Assembly: GCA_038329845.1 (NCBI GenBank)
Contig: JBBQNJ010000057.1
Span: 1-32,848 of the forward strand
Source of the DNA: JBBQNJ01 sp038329845
GTDB taxonomy: Bacteria > Planctomycetota > Phycisphaerae > Tepidisphaerales > Tepidisphaeraceae
Reading direction: 5' to 3'
DNA length: 32,848 nt
A program made the translations under genes and the position numbers. Position 1 is the first letter of the stretch. The number at the start of each line of letters is the position of its first letter. Positions 1 through 8,159 of this stretch are shown here, one piece after another. The notes below the pieces were generated by a model. The model worked only from the letters and a program-made list of their open reading frames with translations, searched no databases and was not told the DNA's origin.

Positions 1-191
1 CCTTCGCTGGCGATTCGGGCTAACCACTCGTCCCTTCGCTGGCGATTCGGGCTAACCACTCGTCCCTTCGCTGGCGATTCGGGCTAACCACTCGTCCCTT
101 CGCTGGCGATTCGGGCTAACCACTCGTCCCTTCGCTGGCGATTCGGGCTGACCGCGTCCCTTCGCTGGCGCCACGGGCTAACCGCTTCGTC
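1..191. repeat. Tandem array of 32-bp 'SEG' type repeats
   Basis: Four identical 32-bp units begin at 1, 33, 65 and 97. They are followed by a 30-bp variant at 129 and a diverged 33-bp unit at 159; a further degenerate piece at 192 runs into the end of birA. Units are adjacent with no spacers, so this is not CRISPR. The core (CGCTGGCGATTCGGGCTAAC) recurs at 31704-31792, where it is spread over three units. Read on the minus strand, one frame gives peptides of the ARIASEGT kind, which I recall from spurious ORFs in planctomycete genomes. The array may continue beyond the window edge. Function unknown. Confidence 0.9.
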
Positions 192-197
192 CGTTCG

Positions 198-968
198 CTA
201 GCGCACCAGCACGTGTCCCGCGATAATCCGATGCAGGGTATGGCTGTCGCGGAGAAGCAGCCGCCCCTGGGGGTCAAGGCCCTGGCAGCGGCCGGTGAGG
301 ACGGGTTCATTCGGGCCCGGCAAGACGCTTAATTGTCGGCCGTTGAGGCAATGGTGGGCGTCGTATTCGCGGAGAAACTCGGCGAACGGCTGTGCGTCGC
401 GTTCGCCCAGCCGCCGGCGAAGTTGATCGCCCACGGCGAGCAGGGCTTCGGTAATCGGGATCTCTCGCCCGCCCAGTTGCCGAAGCGAGGTGATCCCCGG
501 GCGCAACCCCGCGGGAAAATCGGCGGGGTCGGCATTCACGTTCAATCCGATCCCGATCAGGTCCACCCGCCCGATCCGCTCGCAGAGCAACCCGGCGAGC
601 TTTCGTCCCTCGTGAAGGACGTCGTTGGGCCATTTAAGCTGAATATCCGGCACGCCCGACAGCGCCGCCGCCGCGTCGCGCACCGCCAGGCCGGCGATCA
701 GCGGCAGTTGGTGCGGCTGAAGATGCTCCTCGATGGGGAATACGAATGTCGCGGTCAGACATCCAGCGACGCTAAGCCAACCGTTGCCGCCGCGCCCGCG
801 CCCGCGGGTCTGGCGTGCGCAAACCACGACGGCCGGGGCGAACAATGCCTGCTTAGCCCGTAGCGACGCGGCGTGATCGTTGGTCGAACGGAGCGTCGCC
901 GCGAAATGAACCCGCCAAGGCGCAAACCCGGCTCGCAGGGCATCGAGTCTATAGCGATTGGCGTTCAT
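198..968 (-). CDS. birA: Biotin--[acetyl-CoA-carboxylase] ligase
   Basis: This 256-residue enzyme activates biotin to biotinyl-AMP and transfers it to the biotin carboxyl carrier protein of acetyl-CoA carboxylase in the cytoplasm. The biotin/adenylate loop GRGRGGNGW lies at about 56-64, KWPNDV at 112-117, KLAG from 123 and GIGLNVN at 139-145. There is no N-terminal helix-turn-helix domain, so it is a group I enzyme that should not act as the biotin-operon repressor. The short C-terminal domain is present. It lies downstream of rpsG on the same strand but beyond a good terminator, so it is probably transcribed separately. Its stop codon falls inside a degenerate unit of the repeat array that follows, so the repeat may have spread into or defined the gene end. 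Confidence 0.93.
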   Translation of the reverse strand: MNANRYRLDALRAGFAPWRVHFAATLRSTNDHAASLRAKQALFAPAVVVCARQTRGRGRGGNGWLSVAGCLTATFVFPIEEHLQPHQLPLIAGLAVRDAAAALSGVPDIQLKWPNDVLHEGRKLAGLLCERIGRVDLIGIGLNVNADPADFPAGLRPGITSLRQLGGREIPITEALLAVGDQLRRRLGERDAQPFAEFLREYDAHHCLNGRQLSVLPGPNEPVLTGRCQGLDPQGRLLLRDSHTLHRIIAGHVLVR

Positions 969-1117
969 GGATCGACACTGGACCGGTTATACCGCTCGCG
1001 GCCTTCAGTGAGACATCCGCAACGGCTCGGAACCTGCGGAATATCCCGGTTTTCCCCAAGCGGATTGTCTCAATATGGCCCGCGAGCGTATATCTTCGTC
1101 GAAAGCGGCTCCCCGAC

Positions 1118-1158
1118 AAAAAAACCAGCGACGGCGACCCCATCGGGTCGCCATCGCC
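1118..1158 (-). terminator. Intrinsic terminator after rpsG
   Basis: On the minus strand an 8-bp perfect stem (GGCGACCC paired with GGGTCGCC, loop of 4) extends by four more pairs past one mismatch. A run of seven T follows (1124-1118) after a short spacer. It starts about 36 bases past the rpsG stop, so it probably ends the rpsL-rpsG transcript before birA. Confidence 0.75.
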
Positions 1159-1193
1159 TTGATTTTAATCGACTTTTTCGAGCCGCGGGCCAG

Positions 1194-1670
1194 TTACCAC
1201 GCGAAGTGGGCGAACGCCTTGTTCGAGTCGGCCATGCGATGGGTGTCTTCACGCTTCTTGATTGCGTTGCCTTCCTTGCGGTACGCGCCCATCAGCTCAT
1301 CGGCCAGACGATTGCTCATCGGCCGGCCGCCGGTGGCCCGGCACGCATCAATAATCCAGCGAAACGCCAACGACTGTTGCCTCTTGCGGTTCACCTGCAT
1401 CGGGACCTGGTAGTTCGCCCCGCCGACGCGCTTGGATCGCACCTCGACGAATGGCTTGACGTTGTTGATCGCCGTCTCGAAAACCTCCAGCGGCTGAACG
1501 TCCTTCACCTTTTTGGTGATCTGGTCCATCGCCTCGTAGAACAGCTTCTGGGCCACGGCCTTCTTGCCGCCCCACATCAGGCAGTTGATGAACTTGCTCA
1601 CCAGCTTGCTGTTGTAGCGCGGGTCGGGTTTGAGGATTTCTTCACTCTTCGTGAACTTCTTATACGCCAT
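1194..1670 (-). CDS. rpsG: 30S ribosomal protein S7
   Basis: The 158-residue product is S7, which nucleates assembly of the 3' domain of 16S rRNA and lines the E/P-site region of the small subunit. Its length matches the family (about 156). The conserved core is recognisable throughout, including the stretch GGANYQVP, the RWIIDACR segment and the C-terminal AFAHFAW. The ATG at 1670 has a GAGG about 10 bases upstream. It follows rpsL and a small membrane ORF in the same direction. In most bacteria fusA and tuf come next; here a terminator and birA follow instead, so the str operon is split in this genome. Confidence 0.97.
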   Translation of the reverse strand: MAYKKFTKSEEILKPDPRYNSKLVSKFINCLMWGGKKAVAQKLFYEAMDQITKKVKDVQPLEVFETAINNVKPFVEVRSKRVGGANYQVPMQVNRKRQQSLAFRWIIDACRATGGRPMSNRLADELMGAYRKEGNAIKKREDTHRMADSNKAFAHFAW

Positions 1671-1721
1671 GGGCGTGATGCCTCGTGTTGCGGATCGAAC
1701 CGTTGAAAAATGCTGAGCTTG

Positions 1722-1859
1722 TCATCCGCGGCGAAGCCACCAGACGAGCAGAATCAGCAGAACCAGAACAAAAACACCGATTGTAATCAGGCCGCCAAGG
1801 CCCTGGCGATATTCCGGCAGACCCTCGGCCTGCCCCAGCAGCGCCATTGAAGTCGCCAT
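1722..1859 (-). CDS. Small single-pass membrane protein in the rpsL-rpsG gap
   Basis: A 45-residue ORF starts 3 bases after the rpsL stop codon and ends about 50 bases before rpsG. The N-terminal 23 residues are mildly polar. They are followed by one strongly hydrophobic helix (about residues 24-42, rich in Ile, Val, Leu and ending in two Trp) and a positively charged tail of Arg-Arg-Gly. By the positive-inside rule the C terminus would be cytoplasmic. A purine-rich AAGAAGGG inside the end of rpsL could serve as ribosome binding site, or translation could be coupled. A second in-frame ATG lies at 1847. I recognise no family. The clean hydrophobic block and the tight spacing argue for a real gene, but expression is inferred. 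Confidence 0.55.
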   Translation of the reverse strand: MATSMALLGQAEGLPEYRQGLGGLITIGVFVLVLLILLVWWLRRG

Positions 1860-1862
1860 CGC

Positions 1863-2234
1863 CTACTTGCCCTTCTTAGCACCATACTTCGAGCGCGATC
1901 GCTTGCGCCCATCGACTCCCAGGGTGTCCAGCGTTCCGCGCACGATATGATATCGCACGCCCGGCAGATCGCGCACCCGGCCGCCGCGAACCAGCACGAT
2001 CGAGTGCTCCTGGAGGTTATGTTCCTCGCCGGGGATATACGCCGTCACTTCGCGCCCGTTGCTCAATCGCACGCGGGCGATCTTCCGCAACGCCGAGTTC
2101 GGCTTCTTGGGCGTCATGGTCTTGACCTGGAGACAGACCCCGCGCTTCTGCGGGCACGCCATCAAGTCCTTAACCTTGTTGATCGGCGCCAAGGGACGGC
2201 GCGGCTTCTTGATAAGCTGATTGATTGTCGGCAT
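1863..2234 (-). CDS. rpsL: 30S ribosomal protein S12
   Basis: This 123-residue protein is S12, part of the decoding centre of the 30S subunit and a determinant of translational accuracy. The start MPTINQL matches the family and the length matches E. coli (124), so I reject the open frame extending further upstream. The invariant PNSALRK loop is present, with lysines at 43 and 44. At position 88, usually lysine in VKDLPGVRYH, this protein has arginine (codon at 1971-1973). Changes of K88 to R give streptomycin resistance in several bacteria, so the ribosome may be naturally less sensitive (inference). It is the first gene of a short operon with the small membrane ORF and rpsG. Confidence 0.97.
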   Translation of the reverse strand: MPTINQLIKKPRRPLAPINKVKDLMACPQKRGVCLQVKTMTPKKPNSALRKIARVRLSNGREVTAYIPGEEHNLQEHSIVLVRGGRVRDLPGVRYHIVRGTLDTLGVDGRKRSRSKYGAKKGK

Positions 2235-2366
2235 AAGTCCGTGTCTCTGCTTCATTGCCCGCCGCGCCGGCGGGACATCCCCGCTGCGTCCGGCGACGCT
2301 CCATCCCGCGCCGCTGGCGACAGATCGCGGCAGACCCGAAGCGCAGGCTCCGTCGGGAAGTCGGGC

Positions 2367-2395
2367 AGTATAGAGGGCCTTGCGACCGATCGCAA
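2367..2395 (-). promoter_or_regulatory. Promoter of rpsL-rpsG with overlapping palindrome
   Basis: On the minus strand TTGCGA (2395-2390) and TATACT (2372-2367) are separated by 17 bases, a good sigma-70 match. Transcription would start near 2360, leaving a leader of about 125 bases. The -35 box lies inside a perfect inverted repeat, CTTGCGA-CCGA-TCGCAAG when read on the plus strand (2379-2396), which could be an operator. Confidence 0.6.
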
Positions 2396-2396
2396 G

Positions 2397-2706
2397 CGTG
2401 TCGAAATGAAAAAAAGACAGGAGCAGCGGCAGCGTCATTCACGAGACCCAGATTGACATTCCTCTCAACCCCTTTTGCATTCCGCCTGCCCTCTCGTCCC
2501 TCCTTTTGTGGTGCGGGTCTCTGGCCTGCGTATCCGCCACCAGAATCCAGCCTGGAAGCCTGCACCACAACCCGGGTGGAACGGCGGCAGATAGGGGATG
2601 TAAACCTTCCGCCGGCCCCGGCGGCGCGGCCGTCGGTGGCCTGCCGCGCGGTTCAAGCTCAAGATCACGCTCGACGCGCCAGGGGCTTTGGGCGTACAAC
2701 TTCATC
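2397..2706. other. Intergenic region, no gene recognised
   Basis: About 310 bases lie between the divergent rpsL promoter and the CDF transporter. Open frames cross it, including an N-terminal extension of the transporter from 2506, but their composition (Gly, Pro, Ser and Arg rich) does not look like protein. The promoter of the transporter is expected here but I see no convincing -35/-10 pair. Confidence 0.5.
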
Positions 2707-3633
2707 GTGCTGAGCCAAGTCCCCAAGCCCGAGGCCCGCGCCGTACTGACGAGCGTCATCGTCGGCGCGGCGCTGCTGGCGATCAAATTCATCGCCTATT
2801 TCCTCACCGGCTCGGCGGCGATCTTCTCCGATGCCATGGAGAGCATCGTCAATGTCCTGGCCTCGACGTTCGCGCTGTTCGCGCTAATCCAGGCCCATCG
2901 CCCAGCCGACCTGGATCACCCCTACGGGCACGGTAAGGTCGAGTTCATGTCCGCGTTCGTCGAGGGCGGAATGATCGCGGTGGCGGCGATCGTCATCGCC
3001 GTCAAAACCGTCGACACCATGCTCTTCCGCGAGGTGCGGGTCGATCGCCTGGGTGCCGGGCTGTGGCTGATTGGCGCTGCGATGATCGTCAACGGGGCGG
3101 TCGGAATCGGACTGGTGCGCATCGGACGTCGCTACGGATCGTTCACACTCGAGGCCGACGGCAAACATCTGCTCAGCGACGCGGTGACGACCGCTGGCGT
3201 CTTGCTGGCCCTGCTGGCGGTCCGCATGACCGGCTGGGTCTGGGCCGATCCGTTAATGGCCCTGCTGATCGCGATCTACATCGGCTGGACGGGCTGGGGA
3301 CTCATCTGGCGGGCCATCGGCGGGCTGATGGACCAACAGGACCAGTCCGATGCGCTCCTGCTCGCAAAAATCCTCGATGCCCACCTCGCTCCGCACGGCA
3401 AACTTCCACAGATTTGCTCGTATCACAAGCTGCGCCATCGTCACAGCGGGCGATATCACTGGGTCGATTTCCATCTGATGGTCCAACCCTCCTTGACGGT
3501 GGACCAGGCCCACCAGATCGCCAGCGCCATCGAATACGAAATCGAGCAGTCCCTCGGCGAAGGTAACGCCACCGCCCATGTCGAGCCGTGCGCCGATCCG
3601 GACTGCGCGCACGGCCCGCAACGCCAAAATTAG
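2707..3633 (+). CDS. Cation diffusion facilitator (CDF) family metal transporter
   Basis: This inner-membrane protein probably exports a divalent metal (Zn, Fe, Mn or Co) by proton exchange. Counting from the proposed GTG at 2707 it has 308 residues, a normal CDF length. Six hydrophobic segments are visible, with SDAMESIVN in the second helix (41-49), HPYGHGK at 71-77 and HLLSDAVT in the fifth helix (154-161). A cytoplasmic C-terminal domain follows, with His-rich stretches and a Cys/His tail (CADPDCAH). The frame is open back to 2506, but the extra 67 residues are low-complexity and unlike the family. The GTG has only a weak ribosome binding site, so the exact start is uncertain. The metal cannot be named from sequence. 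Confidence 0.88.
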   Translation: MLSQVPKPEARAVLTSVIVGAALLAIKFIAYFLTGSAAIFSDAMESIVNVLASTFALFALIQAHRPADLDHPYGHGKVEFMSAFVEGGMIAVAAIVIAVKTVDTMLFREVRVDRLGAGLWLIGAAMIVNGAVGIGLVRIGRRYGSFTLEADGKHLLSDAVTTAGVLLALLAVRMTGWVWADPLMALLIAIYIGWTGWGLIWRAIGGLMDQQDQSDALLLAKILDAHLAPHGKLPQICSYHKLRHRHSGRYHWVDFHLMVQPSLTVDQAHQIASAIEYEIEQSLGEGNATAHVEPCADPDCAHGPQRQN

Positions 3634-3735
3634 CACGAACCGGGCCAAAATGAACCCGGCGTTTCGAACGCGATTATGATCGGCATCGCGGTCCGCGGAC
3701 CGGACCAGATAGTCCTGATTTTTTTGGAGCACGAA

Positions 3736-4551
3736 ATGGATTTGAAAATTTTTCGCCACCTCTGGGGCACCAGCGGCGCCTGGGCGGAGTTGTTTCCGCG
3801 GTTTCTTGCCGATGGATACATCGGGATTGAAACCAGCCTGCCGCCGGCCGAGCGGTGCGGGGAGATGCGCGGGCTGCTTAAGGCGCACTCGCTGGAGTAC
3901 ATCCCGCAGATCTTCACTCAAGGCGCCGGGGTCGAGGAGCATCTCGAATCGTTCTTGAAGCAAGTTGGCCGTTGCGCCGAGTTCGGGGCCAAGCTAATCA
4001 ACTGTCATTCCGGGCGCGATGTCTGGACGGCCGCCGAGGCCGAGGATTTTTATGGCAAAGCGCTCGAGATCGAGGCCAAGGTGGCGGTGACGGTGGCCCA
4101 TGAGACCCATCGCGGGCGCGTCTTTTACAGTCCGTGGACCTGCGCGCCGATCCTGCGGAAATTTCCCGATCTCAAGCTCTGCTGCGACTACAGCCACTGG
4201 GTCTGCGTGGCCGAGCGGCTCATCGACGACCAGGCCGACATTCTGGCGCTGTGCGCCGAGCACTGCGTCCATATTCACGCCCGCGTCGGGTACGAGGAAG
4301 GCCCGCAAGTGCCCGATCCCTCGGCACCGGAATATCTGCGCCACCTCCAGGCGCACGAGGCGTGGTGGGACCAGATCTGGTCCTCGCAGCAGGCCCGGGG
4401 GCTTGCCCACTCCACCTTGACTCCTGAGTTCGGTCCTCCGGCGTATCTGCATACCCTGCCTCACACCAACGTGCCCGTGGCCGACCTGGCGACGGTGTGC
4501 AACTGGCAGGCCCGCCGGCAGGCCGAACGATTCGCCCGCCGAGGCACATAG
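3736..4551 (+). CDS. Sugar phosphate isomerase/epimerase-like TIM-barrel protein
   Basis: The 271-residue protein fits the xylose-isomerase-like TIM-barrel family (AP endonuclease 2 superfamily), whose members isomerise or epimerise sugars and sugar acids with a divalent metal. Candidate metal ligands occur in the family's order: Glu123 (AHETHRG), Asp151 and His154 (CDYSHW), His179/His181 (HIHARVG) and Glu231 (TPEFGP). The ATG at 3736 has GGAG seven bases upstream, so it is preferred over the in-frame ATG at 3676. It lies about 100 bases after the CDF gene and 210 before the secreted heparinase-like gene. A role in processing sugars released by that protein is possible but is only inference. 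Substrate unknown. Confidence 0.8.
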   Translation: MDLKIFRHLWGTSGAWAELFPRFLADGYIGIETSLPPAERCGEMRGLLKAHSLEYIPQIFTQGAGVEEHLESFLKQVGRCAEFGAKLINCHSGRDVWTAAEAEDFYGKALEIEAKVAVTVAHETHRGRVFYSPWTCAPILRKFPDLKLCCDYSHWVCVAERLIDDQADILALCAEHCVHIHARVGYEEGPQVPDPSAPEYLRHLQAHEAWWDQIWSSQQARGLAHSTLTPEFGPPAYLHTLPHTNVPVADLATVCNWQARRQAERFARRGT

Positions 4552-4760
4552 GCCTGGCCGATCCTGCGGGCGAGGAAATCCTTCTTCGAACGCTAACAAA
4601 CTCGCCTCGCCGGGGTAGAGTCAAACAGAGACTCGACTGGACCTTCTTGGGACTGTCGATTAAAGCCCGATTTCGGCCTCCGATCGGCCTTGGCCATTCA
4701 AAGGCCGGATCGGAACTCCGAAATTGGAGATCAATCGACAAGCCCTGTTGCGGAGATGTG

Positions 4761-7700
4761 ATGTTGAGATGGTTTGTGTGTGCAATCGTCATCGGGGGAA
4801 TCGTCCGGGGAGGCTTCGCGGCCGATTCAATACTCACCCAAGGCCCCGCCGACGCCGAAATCACCATCACCCTCTCGCAGGCGCTTCGCCGGCCGAGTTT
4901 GCTCCCACCGGGCGAGCAGCGCCATGACCTGGTGATCCGCGTGTCCCGCCTGTCCGGCCGATTGATCCCGGACTGCTATGCGTTTTCCCCCGGATATAAC
5001 ACCGCACTGATTTCCGGCGAGCTTGGCATCCCGACCGATGGCTCGGCCGACCTGCTCGTTAAACTCGAGCTGCCGCGAACCGGCGGAAGCAACTGGGGCG
5101 ATCTGCCCGGACCCGAAGGGGTGGCGGTTTATCAAATCCGGCTGGCGGACAAATCGCATCCCGGGCATTTCTCGGCAACGTTCCGCCAGACGCTTCGCGG
5201 CGATTTATTGCCCGGCGGCTGGGAATACGACATCAACGGCGAGTGCTCGGCAGTTTCGGGATCGGCTTGGCCGGCGCGGATCGCCGCCCGCGCGATGCCC
5301 CGGCCCGGCGAGCATCCCCGGCTGCTGTTTCGCGGCGACCAGATCGCCACCTTGCGCAAGCGGGCGTCGACTCCGATCGGCCAGGCGTTCATGGCCAAGG
5401 CCGCCGGGCTGATGGCGCTTTCGCCCAAGAGTTTCACCCTTGCCCGCAACGGCGCTGCCGACGCCCCCGGGACCGAAGGCGCCCACGCCGCCGGAAGAGC
5501 CTTCGCCTGGCTGATCAACGCCGATCCGGCCGATCTGGAGATGGCCAAGTGGATGACGCTGCGGGCCATGAGCGTGACCACCGGCGAGTGGGGCGCTTGG
5601 CACAACGCCTGGCGGCTCGCCGGGGTGGCGCTGGCGTACGACCTGTTGCATGATGAGTGGAACAAGACCGATCCCCAGTTCGTCGCGCGGGTGAACCGCT
5701 GGCTCGAGGCCGCCGCCGCCGGGCGAGGAAACTCGACCGATCTGCATTTCGACGCGATGTTCCGCTCGGCCGCCGGCCTGGCGGCATTGGCGATCGTGAA
5801 CGATCCATCGCCGACCGACACCGCCCCGCCGGCGCCCGACGCGGCCCCGCTCATCGCCGCGCCGAAGAACTTTTCCGCGCCCGAGGGACTGGATTCCTCC
5901 GCGATCCTCGAGAACAACGTGGCCACCAAGTGGCTTGTCGCCGGCGGCTGGCCGGTGGGATATGGCGGTGAGCCGTTGTCGTCGATCGGCGGAGCGGGCG
6001 CTGCCCGTCCGACTCCGGGGATGGGTTTTAAGCAAGGGGATATCGACTTTTCCTTTCAGAATCGCAATTCCGAGCCGGGGCGGTTGGCGGACCTGAGCTT
6101 CCCCATCACGCCCATGGCCGCCGGCCCGAAGTATGCCGGGGTGCCTCAGGTGGCGATGTATTATGCGGTTTTGGATGTGAACCATCCCCGGGCCGTGAAA
6201 GTCAGCCTCGACACGCCCGGTTCCCTGTATGGCCCGGAGCTGCCTGTCCAAGGCGCCTGGCGAATGTGGATCAACGGAACCGAAGTCCGCGACGGGCAGG
6301 TCGTGCGCCTCGAGGTGGGCAATTACCCCATTATGCTCGAACTGCTGCTCAGCGGGCAGACCATCATCTATCCCCAGCTTATCGAGTACACCGATTCGCT
6401 ATCCCAGCGCGATCAGGACCAGTTCCACGCCCGCCAAGCCGCCGGCGAGAAGGCCGGCGCTGTGGATTCGGTCCCGGCCCGGCTTGCGCGCCAATCGGCG
6501 CAGTTCATCCGCCGCCATTTCGAGCTTTCCTGGGGCGATCGCGGCTTCACCACCGAGGATTCCAATCTCGCCGATGCGCTGACCGTCCTCATGCCCTACC
6601 TGCAGGCGCTCGCCGTCGCCGATGGCATTGACTTGCCTGCCGCCCTGCCGCGATCGCGCTGGATCATCCCGTTAATGGACCTGACCGACCTTCGCTTCCT
6701 CCACCACGACTACGCGCCGGAACATCTGCGCCTGCTGGGGTTGCCCGAGCTGACACCCAAGCCCTCCCTCGCGTCCCAGCGTCGGGCGATCGACGCGGCC
6801 ATGAAGCGATCGGAACCGGTGATCGCACTGCCCTGGGATGCGATGTTGGGAATGGTCAGCTATCCCTTCGATACGGCGGCGGCGGCACCCGCGCCGCTCC
6901 CGGCGGTGCTGAAAGACGACCCGGCCGGCGGGATCGTCCTTAGCAACCCCCCAGCCGCGCCGCGACCGATCCAGACCATCGTCACCTTGCGAACCAGCGC
7001 CCCGCGATCGAGCGTGACCGCCGGGGATGTGTCGATCCTGCTCGAGGGGAAGTTGCTTACCGGTGCCGCGATTTCCCCCGGCGGGATATTCCGTCCGGCC
7101 ACGTTGGCGGTGATGAACGTCCCCAACGTATTGCGAATTTCCAACGCCCTGCCCACCCGCGGTGCCAAGTTGACCCACTTTGAATCGCGCGACGATGGAT
7201 CGGCGAGCATGACGTTCGTCCAGGATTCATGGGTCAACGGGCAATCCGATCATCCCCTGCAGTCGCCGCGATACGAGCATCCCCGGCAACTCGGGTTTTC
7301 CGCCACGCGAATGGTGCTGGTCGATTATTCCGGCCGCTGCGGCTCGCCGGGACTCGTGGTGATCGCCGACCGCGCCGACACCACGCCCAATCGGCCCGCC
7401 TGGCTCCAGTGGCGATTTCAGGATCCCACCGGCGATCGACCGAAGATGACCCTCAAGGAGGCGGGCTGGACGGTATACGATCAGGCCGCCCCCACCGCCC
7501 GTACCGCCCCGCCCGTGCCTTCCAGACCGCCCACCACCGCCCCCCGATCGCCCTCGTCCACCTCGGCACCCGCCACCCGGCCGGTGCCCAAGCCGATGGC
7601 CGATCCCCGCTGGACCCTGCGCGGATCGACCGTCTACCCGAAGAACGTCAAAGTCGAACGGCGGGGTGGAATTCTCGAGATCGCCTTGAACGACCAGGTG

Positions 7701-8015
7701 CCGACGCAGATTTCGTCCCCCGATTATCGCCGTCAACTGGCGCGAATGGACCGCGTCGGCGAGCGTGCCCGCACCGGTCGGGCCGATCCCATGGAGGCGA
7801 TCCTGTTTCATCCCCAGGGTCCCGGCCCCGCCCCCGAGCCTGCGGCGCCCGGCGCCCTCAAGCCGACCTGGTTCGTCACCGTCCTGACGATCCAGCAAGG
7901 CGAGAAAGCCCCCGCGATCACCGCCGAAGGCACAGTCCCCAACCTGGTGCTTCGCATCGGCGAGCAGCGCGTTCGCCTCACCGAAACCCAACTTCTGTGG
8001 GACCCCAACCCATGA
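4761..8015 (+). CDS. Large secreted protein, heparinase/alginate-lyase-like
   Basis: The proposed product has 1084 residues. An N-terminal signal peptide (about residues 1-21, ending GGFAAD) predicts export. A beta-type region follows, then HPRLLFRGDQ at about 185-194, a motif typical of heparinase II/III and related alpha/alpha-toroid polysaccharide lyases. A second toroid-like stretch with WGDRGFTTEDSN near residue 590 supports this. A Pro/Thr/Ser-rich linker at about 907-947 leads to a C-terminal beta-like domain. Catalytic residues cannot be assigned by eye. The ATG at 4761 has GGAG upstream and starts exactly at the signal peptide; the frame is open from 4497 but that extension is not protein-like. 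It may degrade or bind acidic polysaccharide. It could also be a non-catalytic relative. Confidence 0.6.
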   Translation: MLRWFVCAIVIGGIVRGGFAADSILTQGPADAEITITLSQALRRPSLLPPGEQRHDLVIRVSRLSGRLIPDCYAFSPGYNTALISGELGIPTDGSADLLVKLELPRTGGSNWGDLPGPEGVAVYQIRLADKSHPGHFSATFRQTLRGDLLPGGWEYDINGECSAVSGSAWPARIAARAMPRPGEHPRLLFRGDQIATLRKRASTPIGQAFMAKAAGLMALSPKSFTLARNGAADAPGTEGAHAAGRAFAWLINADPADLEMAKWMTLRAMSVTTGEWGAWHNAWRLAGVALAYDLLHDEWNKTDPQFVARVNRWLEAAAAGRGNSTDLHFDAMFRSAAGLAALAIVNDPSPTDTAPPAPDAAPLIAAPKNFSAPEGLDSSAILENNVATKWLVAGGWPVGYGGEPLSSIGGAGAARPTPGMGFKQGDIDFSFQNRNSEPGRLADLSFPITPMAAGPKYAGVPQVAMYYAVLDVNHPRAVKVSLDTPGSLYGPELPVQGAWRMWINGTEVRDGQVVRLEVGNYPIMLELLLSGQTIIYPQLIEYTDSLSQRDQDQFHARQAAGEKAGAVDSVPARLARQSAQFIRRHFELSWGDRGFTTEDSNLADALTVLMPYLQALAVADGIDLPAALPRSRWIIPLMDLTDLRFLHHDYAPEHLRLLGLPELTPKPSLASQRRAIDAAMKRSEPVIALPWDAMLGMVSYPFDTAAAAPAPLPAVLKDDPAGGIVLSNPPAAPRPIQTIVTLRTSAPRSSVTAGDVSILLEGKLLTGAAISPGGIFRPATLAVMNVPNVLRISNALPTRGAKLTHFESRDDGSASMTFVQDSWVNGQSDHPLQSPRYEHPRQLGFSATRMVLVDYSGRCGSPGLVVIADRADTTPNRPAWLQWRFQDPTGDRPKMTLKEAGWTVYDQAAPTARTAPPVPSRPPTTAPRSPSSTSAPATRPVPKPMADPRWTLRGSTVYPKNVKVERRGGILEIALNDQVPTQISSPDYRRQLARMDRVGERARTGRADPMEAILFHPQGPGPAPEPAAPGALKPTWFVTVLTIQQGEKAPAITAEGTVPNLVLRIGEQRVRLTETQLLWDPNP

Positions 8016-8052
8016 CCCAACCTTCGTCACAGCGCCAAAACCACTCTGCCCC

Positions 8053-8080
8053 TTGCCTTCCCGGCTCTTGTGAATAATAT
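8053..8080 (+). promoter_or_regulatory. Candidate promoter of the Rrf2 regulator
   Basis: TTGCCT (8053-8058) and TAATAT (8075-8080) are 16 bases apart, about 80 bases upstream of the Rrf2 start codon. The -10 side is AT-rich in otherwise GC-rich DNA. Rrf2 regulators often bind their own promoters, but I see no defined operator. Confidence 0.35.
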
Positions 8081-8159
8081 AGGATGCGCGGGTCTGATTT
8101 AGCGGCGCGATGCGCACCGCCAGGATCCGGCCGATCCACTCTCTGTTTTTTTCTGAATC

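Noticed and set aside
1..191. CRISPR array
   Set aside because: Units are directly adjacent with no spacers, and no cas genes are present.
2506..2706. N-terminal extension of the CDF transporter
   Set aside because: Low-complexity Gly/Ser/Pro/Arg sequence before the first membrane segment, unlike the family.
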